Source of the DNA: an uncultured Flavobacteriales bacterium
GTDB lineage: Bacteria; Bacteroidota; Bacteroidia; Flavobacteriales_D; Sanyastnellaceae
DNA: 64,000 bases
Reading direction: 5' to 3'
Assembly: GCA_938085425.1 (NCBI GenBank)
Contig: CALKGQ010000014.1
Span: 1-64,000, forward strand
In this document: one piece after another, positions 1 through 7,112 of the stretch
How the letters are laid out: every line of letters starts with the position of its first letter
Position numbering within the stretch: position 1 is the first letter of the stretch
Notes under the pieces: generated by a model
What the model saw: the letters and a program-made list of their open reading frames with translations, nothing else
Told to the model about the DNA's origin: nothing
The model's database searches: none
Made by a program: the position numbers and the translations under genes

Positions 1-90
1 GAAGCTCCAGCAGCGGAGGAAGCTCCAGCAGCAGAGGAAGCTCCAGCAGCAGAGGAAGCCCCAGCAGCAGAGGAAGCTCCAGCAGCAGAG
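1..90 (+). repeat. Five tandem 18-bp units encoding EAPAAE
   Basis: Units start at 1, 19, 37, 55 and 73 and are nearly identical (GAAGCTCCAGCAGCAGAG, with single changes in units 1 and 4). They are in frame and code for Glu-Ala-Pro-Ala-Ala-Glu. The near identity at third codon positions points to recent slippage or duplication. The array may extend upstream of the window. Confidence 0.9.
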
Positions 91-117
91 AAAAAGGACG
101 ACGCAGCAGAAGCATAA
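1..117 (+). CDS. rpsP: 30S ribosomal protein S16, C-terminal tail only (partial)
   Basis: Only the last 38 codons are in the window, ending at the TAA at 115-117. What is visible is a low-complexity tail of Glu-Ala-Pro-Ala-Ala-Glu units followed by a short Lys/Asp/Ala end. The ribosomal core lies before the window, so the identity is inferred. In Bacteroidota rpsP normally sits directly upstream of rimM, and S16 proteins of this phylum often carry an Ala/Glu/Pro/Lys-rich C-terminal extension. Another ribosomal or acidic-tailed protein is possible. A strong terminator follows, separating it from rimM. Confidence 0.6.
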   Translation, partial: EAPAAEEAPAAEEAPAAEEAPAAEEAPAAEKKDDAAEA

Positions 118-137
118 GCTCTCCGCATCGAACATTG

Positions 138-166
138 AAAAAAGGGCCGCATTTGTGGCCCTTTTT
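138..166 (+). terminator. Intrinsic terminator after rpsP
   Basis: The arm AAAAAGGGCC (138-147) pairs with GGCCCTTTTT (157-166) around a 9-base loop. The T-run ends the transcript of the upstream gene. The A-rich left arm makes it usable in both directions, although no minus-strand gene ends here. Confidence 0.85.
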
Positions 167-183
167 CATGCCCCATTGTGGCC

Positions 184-191
184 GACCTTTG
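184..191 (+). promoter_or_regulatory. -7 box (GACCTTTG) four bases before the rimM ATG
   Basis: It matches the Bacteroidota -7 consensus TAnnTTTG at seven of eight positions. The four-base gap to the ATG at 196 equals the gap between the ffs -7 box and the SRP RNA 5' end, so transcription would start at the A of the ATG. It favours the ATG at 196 over the upstream GTG at 178. Confidence 0.5.
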
Positions 192-195
192 CACC

Positions 196-783
196 ATGAC
201 ACAAGACCAGGGTTTTCTGCTTGGGAAAATCACCAAGCCCTTCAGCTTCAAAGGTGAGGTGGTGCTTTGGATGGATGTCGACGACGCCACTCCCTATGAA
301 GGTGCCTCCACCCTTTGGGTCCCGCAACAAGGCATTCTCGTCCCCTACGCAGTGGAGGGTTTGCGCAGGAACAAAGACCGATACGTCGTGCGGTTGGCCG
401 ATGTCACCACGGAAGACCAAGCGAAAGGGCTCGCCGGCAAAGACGTGTGGTTGCCTTTGACAGAAATGGCGCCCATTGCCGATGGGAAATTCTACTTTCA
501 TGAAGTGCAAGGCTGGACTGCAAAGGACCGTGCCACAGGCCAAGAAGTAGCCACCATTGTGCATGTTGTGGACCAAGGGGCCTACCCCATGCTGGAAGTC
601 GACTTCGGCGATGACAACACCGGTTACATCCCCCTGCCAGATCACGTCCAAGTGGATGTGGACCGGGCGAACCAAACCCTTGTCATTGACCTTCCTGAAG
701 GACTGGTCGAAGTGTATTTGAATGCCGACGAGGACCACGACGATGGAGGCGACGAAGCGGGTGACGACGAAGCGTGGGACTGA
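196..783 (+). CDS. rimM: Ribosome maturation factor RimM
   Basis: RimM binds ribosomal protein S19 and assists 3'-domain maturation of the 30S subunit in the cytoplasm. The 195-residue product has the N-terminal RimM beta-barrel (about 5-90, opening with GFLLGKITKPFSFKGEV) and the C-terminal PRC-barrel (about 95-170). An unusual strongly acidic tail follows (about 175-195, rich in Asp/Glu). The ATG at 196 was preferred to a GTG at 178 because family members begin a few residues before the GxIxKPxGxxGEV motif and because a -7 box sits just upstream of 196. The neighbour rpsP agrees with the usual rpsP-rimM order; trmD and rplS, which follow rimM in many bacteria, are instead together at 36.3-37.5 kb. 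Confidence 0.93.
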   Translation: MTQDQGFLLGKITKPFSFKGEVVLWMDVDDATPYEGASTLWVPQQGILVPYAVEGLRRNKDRYVVRLADVTTEDQAKGLAGKDVWLPLTEMAPIADGKFYFHEVQGWTAKDRATGQEVATIVHVVDQGAYPMLEVDFGDDNTGYIPLPDHVQVDVDRANQTLVIDLPEGLVEVYLNADEDHDDGGDEAGDDEAWD

Positions 784-877
784 TCCACCGACCGCCTTCG
801 AGATTTTGCACATATTCCATTCAAGGGCTGTGAAGAATTGACTTCGACTGCTGCCCCCAAACCGCAACATTGCAGGG

Positions 878-885
878 TAGCTTCG
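878..885 (+). promoter_or_regulatory. Possible -7 box (TAGCTTCG) for phoH
   Basis: TAGCTTCG lies 59 bases before the ATG at 945 in the 161-bp spacer after rimM. Its form agrees with the boxes before other genes here. The longer leader would make phoH an ordinary leadered transcript. Confidence 0.35.
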
Positions 886-944
886 AAGTGTTGTTTGATT
901 CTTCACCCGAGAAGCCCAGTTTGGTCTTCTCATGACCCTTTTCC

Positions 945-2384
945 ATGGCTGCATCTCCCGCTCCCAAACGAAGCACTGCCGGATCTCCTCCAATAACGGC
1001 CACACGCACGGCCAAGGACACCAAAGCCAAGGAAACTGCACCCCTAAGACCGACGACGAAAACCAAGACCAAGACCTACGTTTTGGACACTTGCGTGTTG
1101 CTTTTTGACCACACCGCCCTCAACAACTTCGAGGAAAACAAAGTGGCACTCCCCATCACCGTGCTGGAGGAATTGGACAAATTCAAGGTGGGCAATGAGA
1201 CCAAGCATTTTGAAGCCCGTGCTTGCATCCGCGCCTTGGACAGGTTGAGCGAAGAAAACACGTTGCAGGATTGGATCCCACTGGAGAACGGCATGGGAGG
1301 TGAATTGAAAATTGTGATGGACTCCGACTGTTCAGGAGCCTCCACCAAGGGCGTCTTCACGGAGCAAACGAACGACCACAAAATCCTCGACGCCGCCCTC
1401 TGCCTTCAGGCACAAGAACCCGAGTCCAATGTGGTCCTGGTGTCCAAGGACATCAACCTCAGGCTCAAGGCCAAGGCCCTGAACCTTCCTGCAGAGGATT
1501 ACCAAACGGGAAAGGTCAAGGACAACCGCCACATGTTCACAGGCCGCACCACCCTCGAAGGGGTGGACAGCGACGTCATCCGTCGCATGTACGTCGACGG
1601 CCAAAGCCGAAAGACCACCGCCCTTGGCTCGGAACGCCAGAACAACCATTTCTACATTTTGAAGGACGGCAGCGCTTCCGCCATGGGGTTCTACAACGAA
1701 GGCAAACGTTGCATCTCGCGCGTGGACAAATCCTACGCCTACGGCATCAAGCCGCGGAATTCGGAGCAAGCCTTTGCATTGCATGCCATCCAGAACCCCG
1801 ATGTGAACCTCGTGACCATCTGTGGTGTCGCAGGCACGGGCAAGACCTTGCTGGCCTTGGCCGGGGCACTTGAACAACACAAACGCTTCGACCAAATCAT
1901 TTTGGCCAGACCCATTGTGGCCCTTAGCAACAAGGATCTGGGCTTTCTCCCTGGCGACGCAGAGGAGAAGATCAATCCTTACATGCAGCCTTTGTTTGAC
2001 AACCTGAAGTTCATCCAAAGCCAATTTGGACCCAACGAGCGGAAGCACCGCGCCATCGAAGACATGAAGCGGGATGGCAAAATCCAGATTTCTCCCTTGG
2101 CCTACATCCGAGGCCGGTCGCTGTCCAATGTCATTTTCATCGTCGATGAGGCCCAAAACCTCACCCCCCACGAGGTCAAAACCATCATCACGCGGGCGGG
2201 CGAAAACACCAAGATCATTTTGACGGGCGACATCCGTCAGATCGACACGCCCTACCTCGATGAGCAATCGAATGGACTCACCTACGTCATTGACAGATTG
2301 CGTGGCAAAGACCTGTACTGCCATGTGAGCCTCGAGAAGGGAGAACGCTCGGAGCTGGCCAACTTGGCCAACGACAACCTCTGA
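945..2384 (+). CDS. PIN domain-PhoH family ATPase (YlaK/PhoH2 type)
   Basis: The 479-residue protein has an N-terminal PIN nuclease-like domain (about 45-190, starting YVLDTCVLLFD with its acidic metal site) joined to a PhoH P-loop ATPase (about 250-470). Walker A is GVAGTGKT at 294-301 and Walker B is VDEAQN around 400-405. PhoH2-type PIN-PhoH proteins are known as RNA helicase/RNase-like enzymes. The first 40 residues are a Thr/Lys/Pro-rich linker of no known role. The stop codon abuts the stop of the convergent cytochrome gene with no spacer and no visible terminator. Confidence 0.92.
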   Translation: MAASPAPKRSTAGSPPITATRTAKDTKAKETAPLRPTTKTKTKTYVLDTCVLLFDHTALNNFEENKVALPITVLEELDKFKVGNETKHFEARACIRALDRLSEENTLQDWIPLENGMGGELKIVMDSDCSGASTKGVFTEQTNDHKILDAALCLQAQEPESNVVLVSKDINLRLKAKALNLPAEDYQTGKVKDNRHMFTGRTTLEGVDSDVIRRMYVDGQSRKTTALGSERQNNHFYILKDGSASAMGFYNEGKRCISRVDKSYAYGIKPRNSEQAFALHAIQNPDVNLVTICGVAGTGKTLLALAGALEQHKRFDQIILARPIVALSNKDLGFLPGDAEEKINPYMQPLFDNLKFIQSQFGPNERKHRAIEDMKRDGKIQISPLAYIRGRSLSNVIFIVDEAQNLTPHEVKTIITRAGENTKIILTGDIRQIDTPYLDEQSNGLTYVIDRLRGKDLYCHVSLEKGERSELANLANDNL

Positions 2385-4340
2385 TCACTTTCGGACCAAG
2401 CGCCTGACCCAGTGTTGGCCCTTGCTGTGCATTTGAAGCACGTAGGTTCCTGGGATGGCTGGAAGTTGCAATTCCATCAACGCCTCAACCTGTCCGTGGT
2501 TCACCCTTGACCCCTTGGGGTCGTACAATTCCCACATCCCACCTTGGAAGGCCAGAGGTGGCACCACTGTGACCCTTCCGTCCACGGTGGGATTGGGAAA
2601 GGCCTGGCCATGTCGGGCCTGTTCCGACACACTGCTCACCACCGGCACACTGACAGAGGTCTCGGCCACCAATTCGGGCGCTGCCCCTTGGGCTTCGAAC
2701 AAGGCTTGGAACGCCTGGATGGTGCTGTCCTGGATGTCAAACATGGGCGCCACCCAACGCGGAGGCATGCTCTGGTACCACACCCTCACATCCATCACCA
2801 CGGGGAGATCGGTCGAAGGCGAAGCGGTCATGTCATAGGTCAGGCGGTCCAACCCCAACTCGGACTCAAATGCAAATTCAAGATCGTACAATGCGAGGCC
2901 TTCGACACGTGTGGTGTCGTACACCTCGTGGTCGTCACTGAAACCCAGAGGCAGCAGACGGTTGTCCTTGGCCGAGCTTGCCGCCCGCTCCAAAACATTG
3001 GTCGGGGTTCCCGTCACATCCACTGCCACCAATTCATAGACCTGCACCTGGTCCTCGGCGTCGATGGTGGTGTAATGCGGCTCGTATTCCGCAAGGCCAC
3101 CCTCGTCCACCCCGTGCAAGAAGCCCCCTGGACTCCAACGGCCGTTGTGCCAAAGGGTGTCTTCTCCTTGATGGGCCACCACTTCAATCCAAGCCCTGCG
3201 CGCAGGGTACCCCGAAGGAAACTTGTGCCCCGCCTTGTTCACCACTTCCACCGCCACAGAACCCAAGCCGTCGACCCAGGACGCATCCTGCACCGAGAGC
3301 TCCACCGTTTCATTCCGGAGCACATCCCTCGTCCATGCAATGGTGCTGTCAAATTGGGCCACGGAAGCTGACAAGCCAAGGGCTTCCGTATTGTCACGCA
3401 TGATCTCCAGCATTTGGGCGTTGCCACCCACGAGAATGTGTTTTTTGAACGGCGCCCTTGGACCTAGAGAAGCTTGACCTGAAGCAATCACCACCCCTCC
3501 TGACACTTCAGGCATGTGGCAGTCCTGGCAATCTGTGGGCGTGTCGCCATCGTCCGCATAGGATGAATTCAACCACTCGTGGTAGGTGGCTTGCTCGATG
3601 TAATCTTGGCCCGTAAGGTTGCCTTCCATGTCAGCGGTTTGGGTCACCAACGAGTGGCATCCCGCACAGGCCTCCGAACCATCCAAATGCGCGCCGTACA
3701 TGATGTTCTCATAGGGCGTGTACAATTGCATCGGCGCCTGCAAAAGTGGGGCGTCGTCCTTTCCCGCACCGTAAGGACCGTAGATGGTCAAGGAATCAAA
3801 CGCCAACTCCCCGCTGAACGCATTGCCCACCGTGGAGGCCTGTTGGTGGCATGCCACACAACTGACGCCATCCAACGCCAAGCTGTCTTGGAACAATTGC
3901 GCCATCGCGTAATGTTCTTGGCCCAAATGATGGGCATTGAAATGTCCCAAAGGCGCGTGGCATGAGGTGCATTTGTCTTCGAGCTCGAGTTGGTGGTCGG
4001 GATTGAGGGCCACCTCATGGACCACCTTGGCACGCCAAAAAGGATCCTTCGCGCTGTTGGCCATCAGTGAACTCTGCCACTGGTCCGTCGGGTTGACGTC
4101 CTCGCCGGCCTCACTCACATTGGCCAACTGGGCCACATCGTGTCCATGGCAACCCGCGCAAATCCCACTGCCTGTAAACAATGCGTTGGACGTGTCGGGC
4201 AGCCCTTCGTAAGCCGTCAAAAACGCCCGGCTGTGGTAGGGATTGCCTTGGTCGTGCAAACCTTCTGGACGCATGGACCAAGAGGCCATGACGACCACGA
4301 CAGCGCCTGAGAGCGCCCACATCGTGCGAGGGGATTGCAT
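2385..4340 (-). CDS. Secreted multihaem cytochrome c with T9SS type A sorting domain
   Basis: The product has 651 residues from the ATG at 4340, which gives a conventional signal peptide (MQSPRTMWALSGAVVVVMAS); an in-frame ATG at 4382 is possible but adds a polar leader. Five CxxCH haem-binding motifs are visible (CAGCH, CTSCH, CVACH, CAGCH, CQDCH at roughly residues 60, 122, 160, 224 and 271), in the style of cytochrome c554-like proteins. The middle region is beta-rich. The last 75 or so residues (PNPTVDGRVTV, then a GTYVLQM-type strand and a basic VRRLVRK end) match a T9SS type A C-terminal domain. This implies export to the cell surface or medium. It lies 57 bp downstream of the DUF721 gene, perhaps as part of the recF transcript. 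The physiological electron partner is not evident. Confidence 0.85.
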   Translation of the reverse strand: MQSPRTMWALSGAVVVVMASWSMRPEGLHDQGNPYHSRAFLTAYEGLPDTSNALFTGSGICAGCHGHDVAQLANVSEAGEDVNPTDQWQSSLMANSAKDPFWRAKVVHEVALNPDHQLELEDKCTSCHAPLGHFNAHHLGQEHYAMAQLFQDSLALDGVSCVACHQQASTVGNAFSGELAFDSLTIYGPYGAGKDDAPLLQAPMQLYTPYENIMYGAHLDGSEACAGCHSLVTQTADMEGNLTGQDYIEQATYHEWLNSSYADDGDTPTDCQDCHMPEVSGGVVIASGQASLGPRAPFKKHILVGGNAQMLEIMRDNTEALGLSASVAQFDSTIAWTRDVLRNETVELSVQDASWVDGLGSVAVEVVNKAGHKFPSGYPARRAWIEVVAHQGEDTLWHNGRWSPGGFLHGVDEGGLAEYEPHYTTIDAEDQVQVYELVAVDVTGTPTNVLERAASSAKDNRLLPLGFSDDHEVYDTTRVEGLALYDLEFAFESELGLDRLTYDMTASPSTDLPVVMDVRVWYQSMPPRWVAPMFDIQDSTIQAFQALFEAQGAAPELVAETSVSVPVVSSVSEQARHGQAFPNPTVDGRVTVVPPLAFQGGMWELYDPKGSRVNHGQVEALMELQLPAIPGTYVLQMHSKGQHWVRRLVRK

Positions 4341-4397
4341 GTTCACGTCAGCAGAACTTTCATGGGAAGCTGCAAGTTGCACCCAACTGGGACAAAA

Positions 4398-4736
4398 TCA
4401 CAGGATCCTGACCTTGAGGACCACTTTTCGGCCCATGTGTTCATTCATGCGGTCGACGATGTCCTGCTTCGCGTGTTGGAATTCTTCCTTCAATGGCCCA
4501 CTGTCCAACATGCATACCAAGGTGCCATCCTTCTGCAACCGGAGCTTGCGCGTTCTGTTTTCAACGGCTTGACCAAACACTTGGTTCCAAGCCTCTCGCA
4601 CTTCCACTTCGTCCATGCGCCCCTGCATCCGCGACACTTTCAAGAAGTGTTGGATGACCTCAGCCAATGGTCGGCTGCTGTTCTCTGCACGCTCGTAGTC
4701 GGCGGAATTGCGAAGGGGTGGGCGTTTGCGTCTCAT
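4398..4736 (-). CDS. DUF721 (DciA-like) protein
   Basis: A 112-residue basic protein with the DUF721/DciA fold pattern: an N-terminal helix (LAEVIQHFLK), WNQVFGQAVENRTRKL, then alternating strands with CMLDSGPLKEEFQHAKQDIVDRMNEHMG. DciA proteins are loaders or regulators of the replicative helicase in bacteria lacking DnaC. The start overlaps the recF stop by 4 bp (ATGA), indicating translational coupling. recF-DUF721 is a common pair, supporting a role in replication or repair. No alternative function is suggested. Confidence 0.85.
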   Translation of the reverse strand: MRRKRPPLRNSADYERAENSSRPLAEVIQHFLKVSRMQGRMDEVEVREAWNQVFGQAVENRTRKLRLQKDGTLVCMLDSGPLKEEFQHAKQDIVDRMNEHMGRKVVLKVRIL

Positions 4737-5857
4737 GCCTTGGAGGGAGTTTGCACCTTGACCTCACCTTGATGGACTTCAAACACCCGGACGTCTGCAC
4801 CCGTCGAAGCAAACATGTCGGGGATTCTGCCGAGGTGTGTGTCGGTGATGAACACTTGGCCAAAGGTGCCATTGGTCACCCGCTTCATCAAGGCCTCCAC
4901 CCTTTTCTCGTCAATCTTGTCGAAGATGTCGTCCAGCAAAAGAATGGGCTTCACCCCTGTGGCTTGTTCGATGAAGGCCAGTTGTGCGAGCCTCAACGCC
5001 ACCACAAAGGACTTCTGTTGGCCTTGGCTTCCAAAGCGCTTCAAGGCATGGGTGCCCAAGGTGAACACCACATCGTCCTTGTGGATGCCCACGGTGGTGC
5101 GGCGCAACCGTCGGTCCTCGTCCTGGGCCTGATGCATCTTGGCTGCAATGGCTTCGGGGTCGTCGTTCACATGGGTGGTCAGGCTGAGCCCCACTTCCTC
5201 TGCACCTCCTGAGATCTCCGCATAAGTCGACAAGAATCCCGGCAAAAAATCGTCCACAAAGGCCTTTCGGGCCTTCGCGATCACAGCGGCTTTGGGCGCA
5301 ATCCGCGCGTCCCATGGTGCCAAAAGAGAGGCGTCAAAGGTCCGGTTCTCCGCGAAGTAGCGCAGCAGGGCGTTGCGCTGCACCAGGGATTTGTTCACGT
5401 CGATCAAGGCGTCCAAATAGGCACGGTCGTACTGGCTGATCACGGCGTCCATCCACTTCCTGCGCATTTCGCTTCCCTCCTGAATCAATGCGGCATCGTC
5501 GGGCGCAATCATCACCGCAGGGAAACGGCCGATGTGGTCGGCCAACCGTGTGTAAGGCTTGTCGTTGCGCTTGAACTGCTTCTTGGCCCCGCGCTTCACC
5601 CCACAGCTCACCCTCTCCTCCACCTCCAAACGCTCGAAATCTCCTTGGACGAGCATGAAAGGTTCGCCGTGTGCGATGTTTTGGCCGTCGATGGGGTTGA
5701 AATAACTCTTGCAAAAGCAGAGATAGTGAACCGCATCGAGCACATTCGTCTTGCCGCTGCCGTTGTCCCCGAGGAAACAATTCACCTGCGGACCAAGGGA
5801 CACGTCGGCCCCTGAGTGGTTTTTAAAGTGAACCAAATGAAGATGTTTGAGCAGCAT
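4733..5857 (-). CDS. recF: DNA replication and repair protein RecF
   Basis: SMC-like ATPase that promotes RecA loading at gaps with RecO and RecR. The 374 residues match normal RecF length. Walker A is GDNGSGKT at 30-37. The signature-type segment GSQGQQKSFVVALRLAQ and Walker B LLLDDIFDKID lie in the C-terminal third, followed by the D-loop and a VFITDTHLGRIP segment. It is the first gene of a minus-strand unit with DUF721 and diverges from the TPR gene at 5900 across only 42 bp. A box GAAATTCG (5862-5869, minus) lies four bases before the ATG. Confidence 0.96.
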   Translation of the reverse strand: MLLKHLHLVHFKNHSGADVSLGPQVNCFLGDNGSGKTNVLDAVHYLCFCKSYFNPIDGQNIAHGEPFMLVQGDFERLEVEERVSCGVKRGAKKQFKRNDKPYTRLADHIGRFPAVMIAPDDAALIQEGSEMRRKWMDAVISQYDRAYLDALIDVNKSLVQRNALLRYFAENRTFDASLLAPWDARIAPKAAVIAKARKAFVDDFLPGFLSTYAEISGGAEEVGLSLTTHVNDDPEAIAAKMHQAQDEDRRLRRTTVGIHKDDVVFTLGTHALKRFGSQGQQKSFVVALRLAQLAFIEQATGVKPILLLDDIFDKIDEKRVEALMKRVTNGTFGQVFITDTHLGRIPDMFASTGADVRVFEVHQGEVKVQTPSKA

Positions 5858-5861
5858 GCCG

Positions 5862-5869
5862 CGAATTTC
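5862..5869 (-). promoter_or_regulatory. Possible -7 box (GAAATTCG) four bases before recF
   Basis: Read on the minus strand the box is GAAATTCG, a weaker match to TAnnTTTG/TAnnTTCG. The spacing to the recF ATG is exactly four bases, as for several other starts in this window. Confidence 0.35.
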
Positions 5870-5871
5870 TC

Positions 5872-5879
5872 TATTTTTG
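5872..5879 (+). promoter_or_regulatory. -7 box (TATTTTTG) for the TPR-ribH unit
   Basis: TATTTTTG is a perfect TAnnTTTG. A TTTG at 5846-5849 lies 22 bases upstream, a reasonable -33 partner. The start codon follows 20 bases later, giving a short leader. Confidence 0.55.
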
Positions 5880-5899
5880 TGCTCCGTTACCCCCTCCTT

Positions 5900-6586
5900 A
5901 TGGCGAAGAAAACAAACAAAGAAGAAACAATCGTCGACGTGGAAGAGCTTTACAGCAAATCCGAAAAATTCGTCGACGACAACCGCAAGCAGCTCACATT
6001 GGGCCTTGGCGGTGCTGCAGCCCTCATTCTCGTGGTCATTGGATACACCAGTTTGGTGGTCGCACCCAAGAATGAAGCCGCAGAAGAAGCCTCATTCATG
6101 GCAGAACATTACTTCGCCAAAGACAGCGCCGACCTGGCGATGCTTGGCGACGGATTGAACGCTGGCCTCGAAGAAATCCTCAGCGACCACAGCGGCACCC
6201 CTGCTGCGGCACGTGCTGCTTTTGAATTGGGCATGCTCCACAGGGACGCTGCGCAATTCGAAGACGCCATTGCGGCCTTCTCCGATGCCGACTTTGGAGA
6301 CGACGTGTTTGGCCCCCTTGTGGACGCCAACCTCGGAGACTGCCATGTTGAACTGGGCAACTTGCAAGAGGCCGAGGGCCACTTCGCAAGTGCAGCTTCT
6401 GCCGCGGCCTCTGGCCTTGCGGCAAAGGCTTTGGCGCCCATGTGCTCCTACAAGCAGGCACTGGTGTTGATTGAACTTGGCAACGAAGCCAAGGCGATCA
6501 AGGTCTTGGAAAAGCTTTCCAACGATTTCCCCAATTCGACCTACGCTGCCAACGCGACTGGCTTGGCCACATCGCTTGCGAAGTAA
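5900..6586 (+). CDS. TPR-containing inner-membrane protein (YfgM/BamD-like arrangement)
   Basis: From the ATG at 5900 the product has 228 residues; frames upstream read through non-coding sequence, so the MAKKTNKEE start was chosen. There is a cytoplasmic Lys-rich N-terminus (1-33), one membrane helix (about 34-54, LTLGLGGAAALILVVIGYTSL), then an alanine-rich helical region with TPR-like repeats (about 65-228). This single-anchor layout resembles YfgM-type ancillary translocon proteins, but assignment to that function is only an inference. ribH starts on the base after its stop (TAAATG), so the two are cotranscribed and probably coupled; the same pairing occurs in other Flavobacteria. Confidence 0.8.
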   Translation: MAKKTNKEETIVDVEELYSKSEKFVDDNRKQLTLGLGGAAALILVVIGYTSLVVAPKNEAAEEASFMAEHYFAKDSADLAMLGDGLNAGLEEILSDHSGTPAAARAAFELGMLHRDAAQFEDAIAAFSDADFGDDVFGPLVDANLGDCHVELGNLQEAEGHFASAASAAASGLAAKALAPMCSYKQALVLIELGNEAKAIKVLEKLSNDFPNSTYAANATGLATSLAK

Positions 6587-7075
6587 ATGGCGACAGCAGG
6601 CAACAACCTGAGCGCATACAAGTCGTCTGACTTGCCCAACGGTGCCCACTTCAAGGTGGGCATCGTTGTGTCTGAATGGAACCAAACGTACACCAAGGGC
6701 ATGCTCGACGGCGCCCTCGAAGTCCTCCAGGAGGCCGGAGTCCCTGCGGGGTCCATCCAAGTGCATTGGGTCCCTGGAAGTTTTGAGCTGCCCTTGGCCT
6801 CCCAGTGGCTCGTCGAGCGAGACCGCATCGATGGCGTTGTGGCCATAGGATGTGTCATCCGCGGAGAGACCGCGCATTTTGACCACGTATGCAGTGCAAC
6901 AGCACAAGGCATCGCCGAAGTGAACCTCAAAACAGGAAAGCCTGTGATGTTTTGTGTGCTGACCGATGACAACGAAGCGCAATCCGCTGCCCGTTCAGGT
7001 GGGGAGCACGGCAACAAAGGAGTGGAAGCAGCCGTCGGCTTGCTCAAGATGCTCGCTTTGCGCGCCCAGCTTTGA
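6587..7075 (+). CDS. ribH: 6,7-dimethyl-8-ribityllumazine synthase
   Basis: Condenses 5-amino-6-ribitylamino-uracil with dihydroxybutanone phosphate in riboflavin synthesis. The 162 residues contain family signatures: VSEWN near residue 30, VPGSFELPLA near 63, the catalytic segment RGETAHFDHV and the C-terminal EHGNKGVEAA. The family forms icosahedral or pentameric shells. It directly follows the TPR gene with no spacer. No other riboflavin genes are in the window. Confidence 0.96.
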   Translation: MATAGNNLSAYKSSDLPNGAHFKVGIVVSEWNQTYTKGMLDGALEVLQEAGVPAGSIQVHWVPGSFELPLASQWLVERDRIDGVVAIGCVIRGETAHFDHVCSATAQGIAEVNLKTGKPVMFCVLTDDNEAQSAARSGGEHGNKGVEAAVGLLKMLALRAQL

Positions 7076-7112
7076 CTTTTTGCCCCCCTTGAATTGATTT
7101 AGAACGACGACC

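Noticed and set aside
1-90. Short tandem repeats considered as a CRISPR or VNTR array
   Set aside because: Units are contiguous, in frame and coding, with no spacers; annotated as a coding repeat instead.
178-195. GTG start for rimM six codons upstream
   Set aside because: It overlaps the -7-like box at 184-191 and lengthens the protein beyond the family N-terminus; ATG 196 fits better.
166-1041. Minus-strand open frame of 291 codons over rimM
   Set aside because: Antisense shadow of a GC-rich gene; no recognisable motif and no start context.
1332-2324. Minus-strand open frame of 330 codons inside phoH
   Set aside because: Entirely antisense to the conserved PIN-PhoH gene; composition typical of a codon-position shadow.
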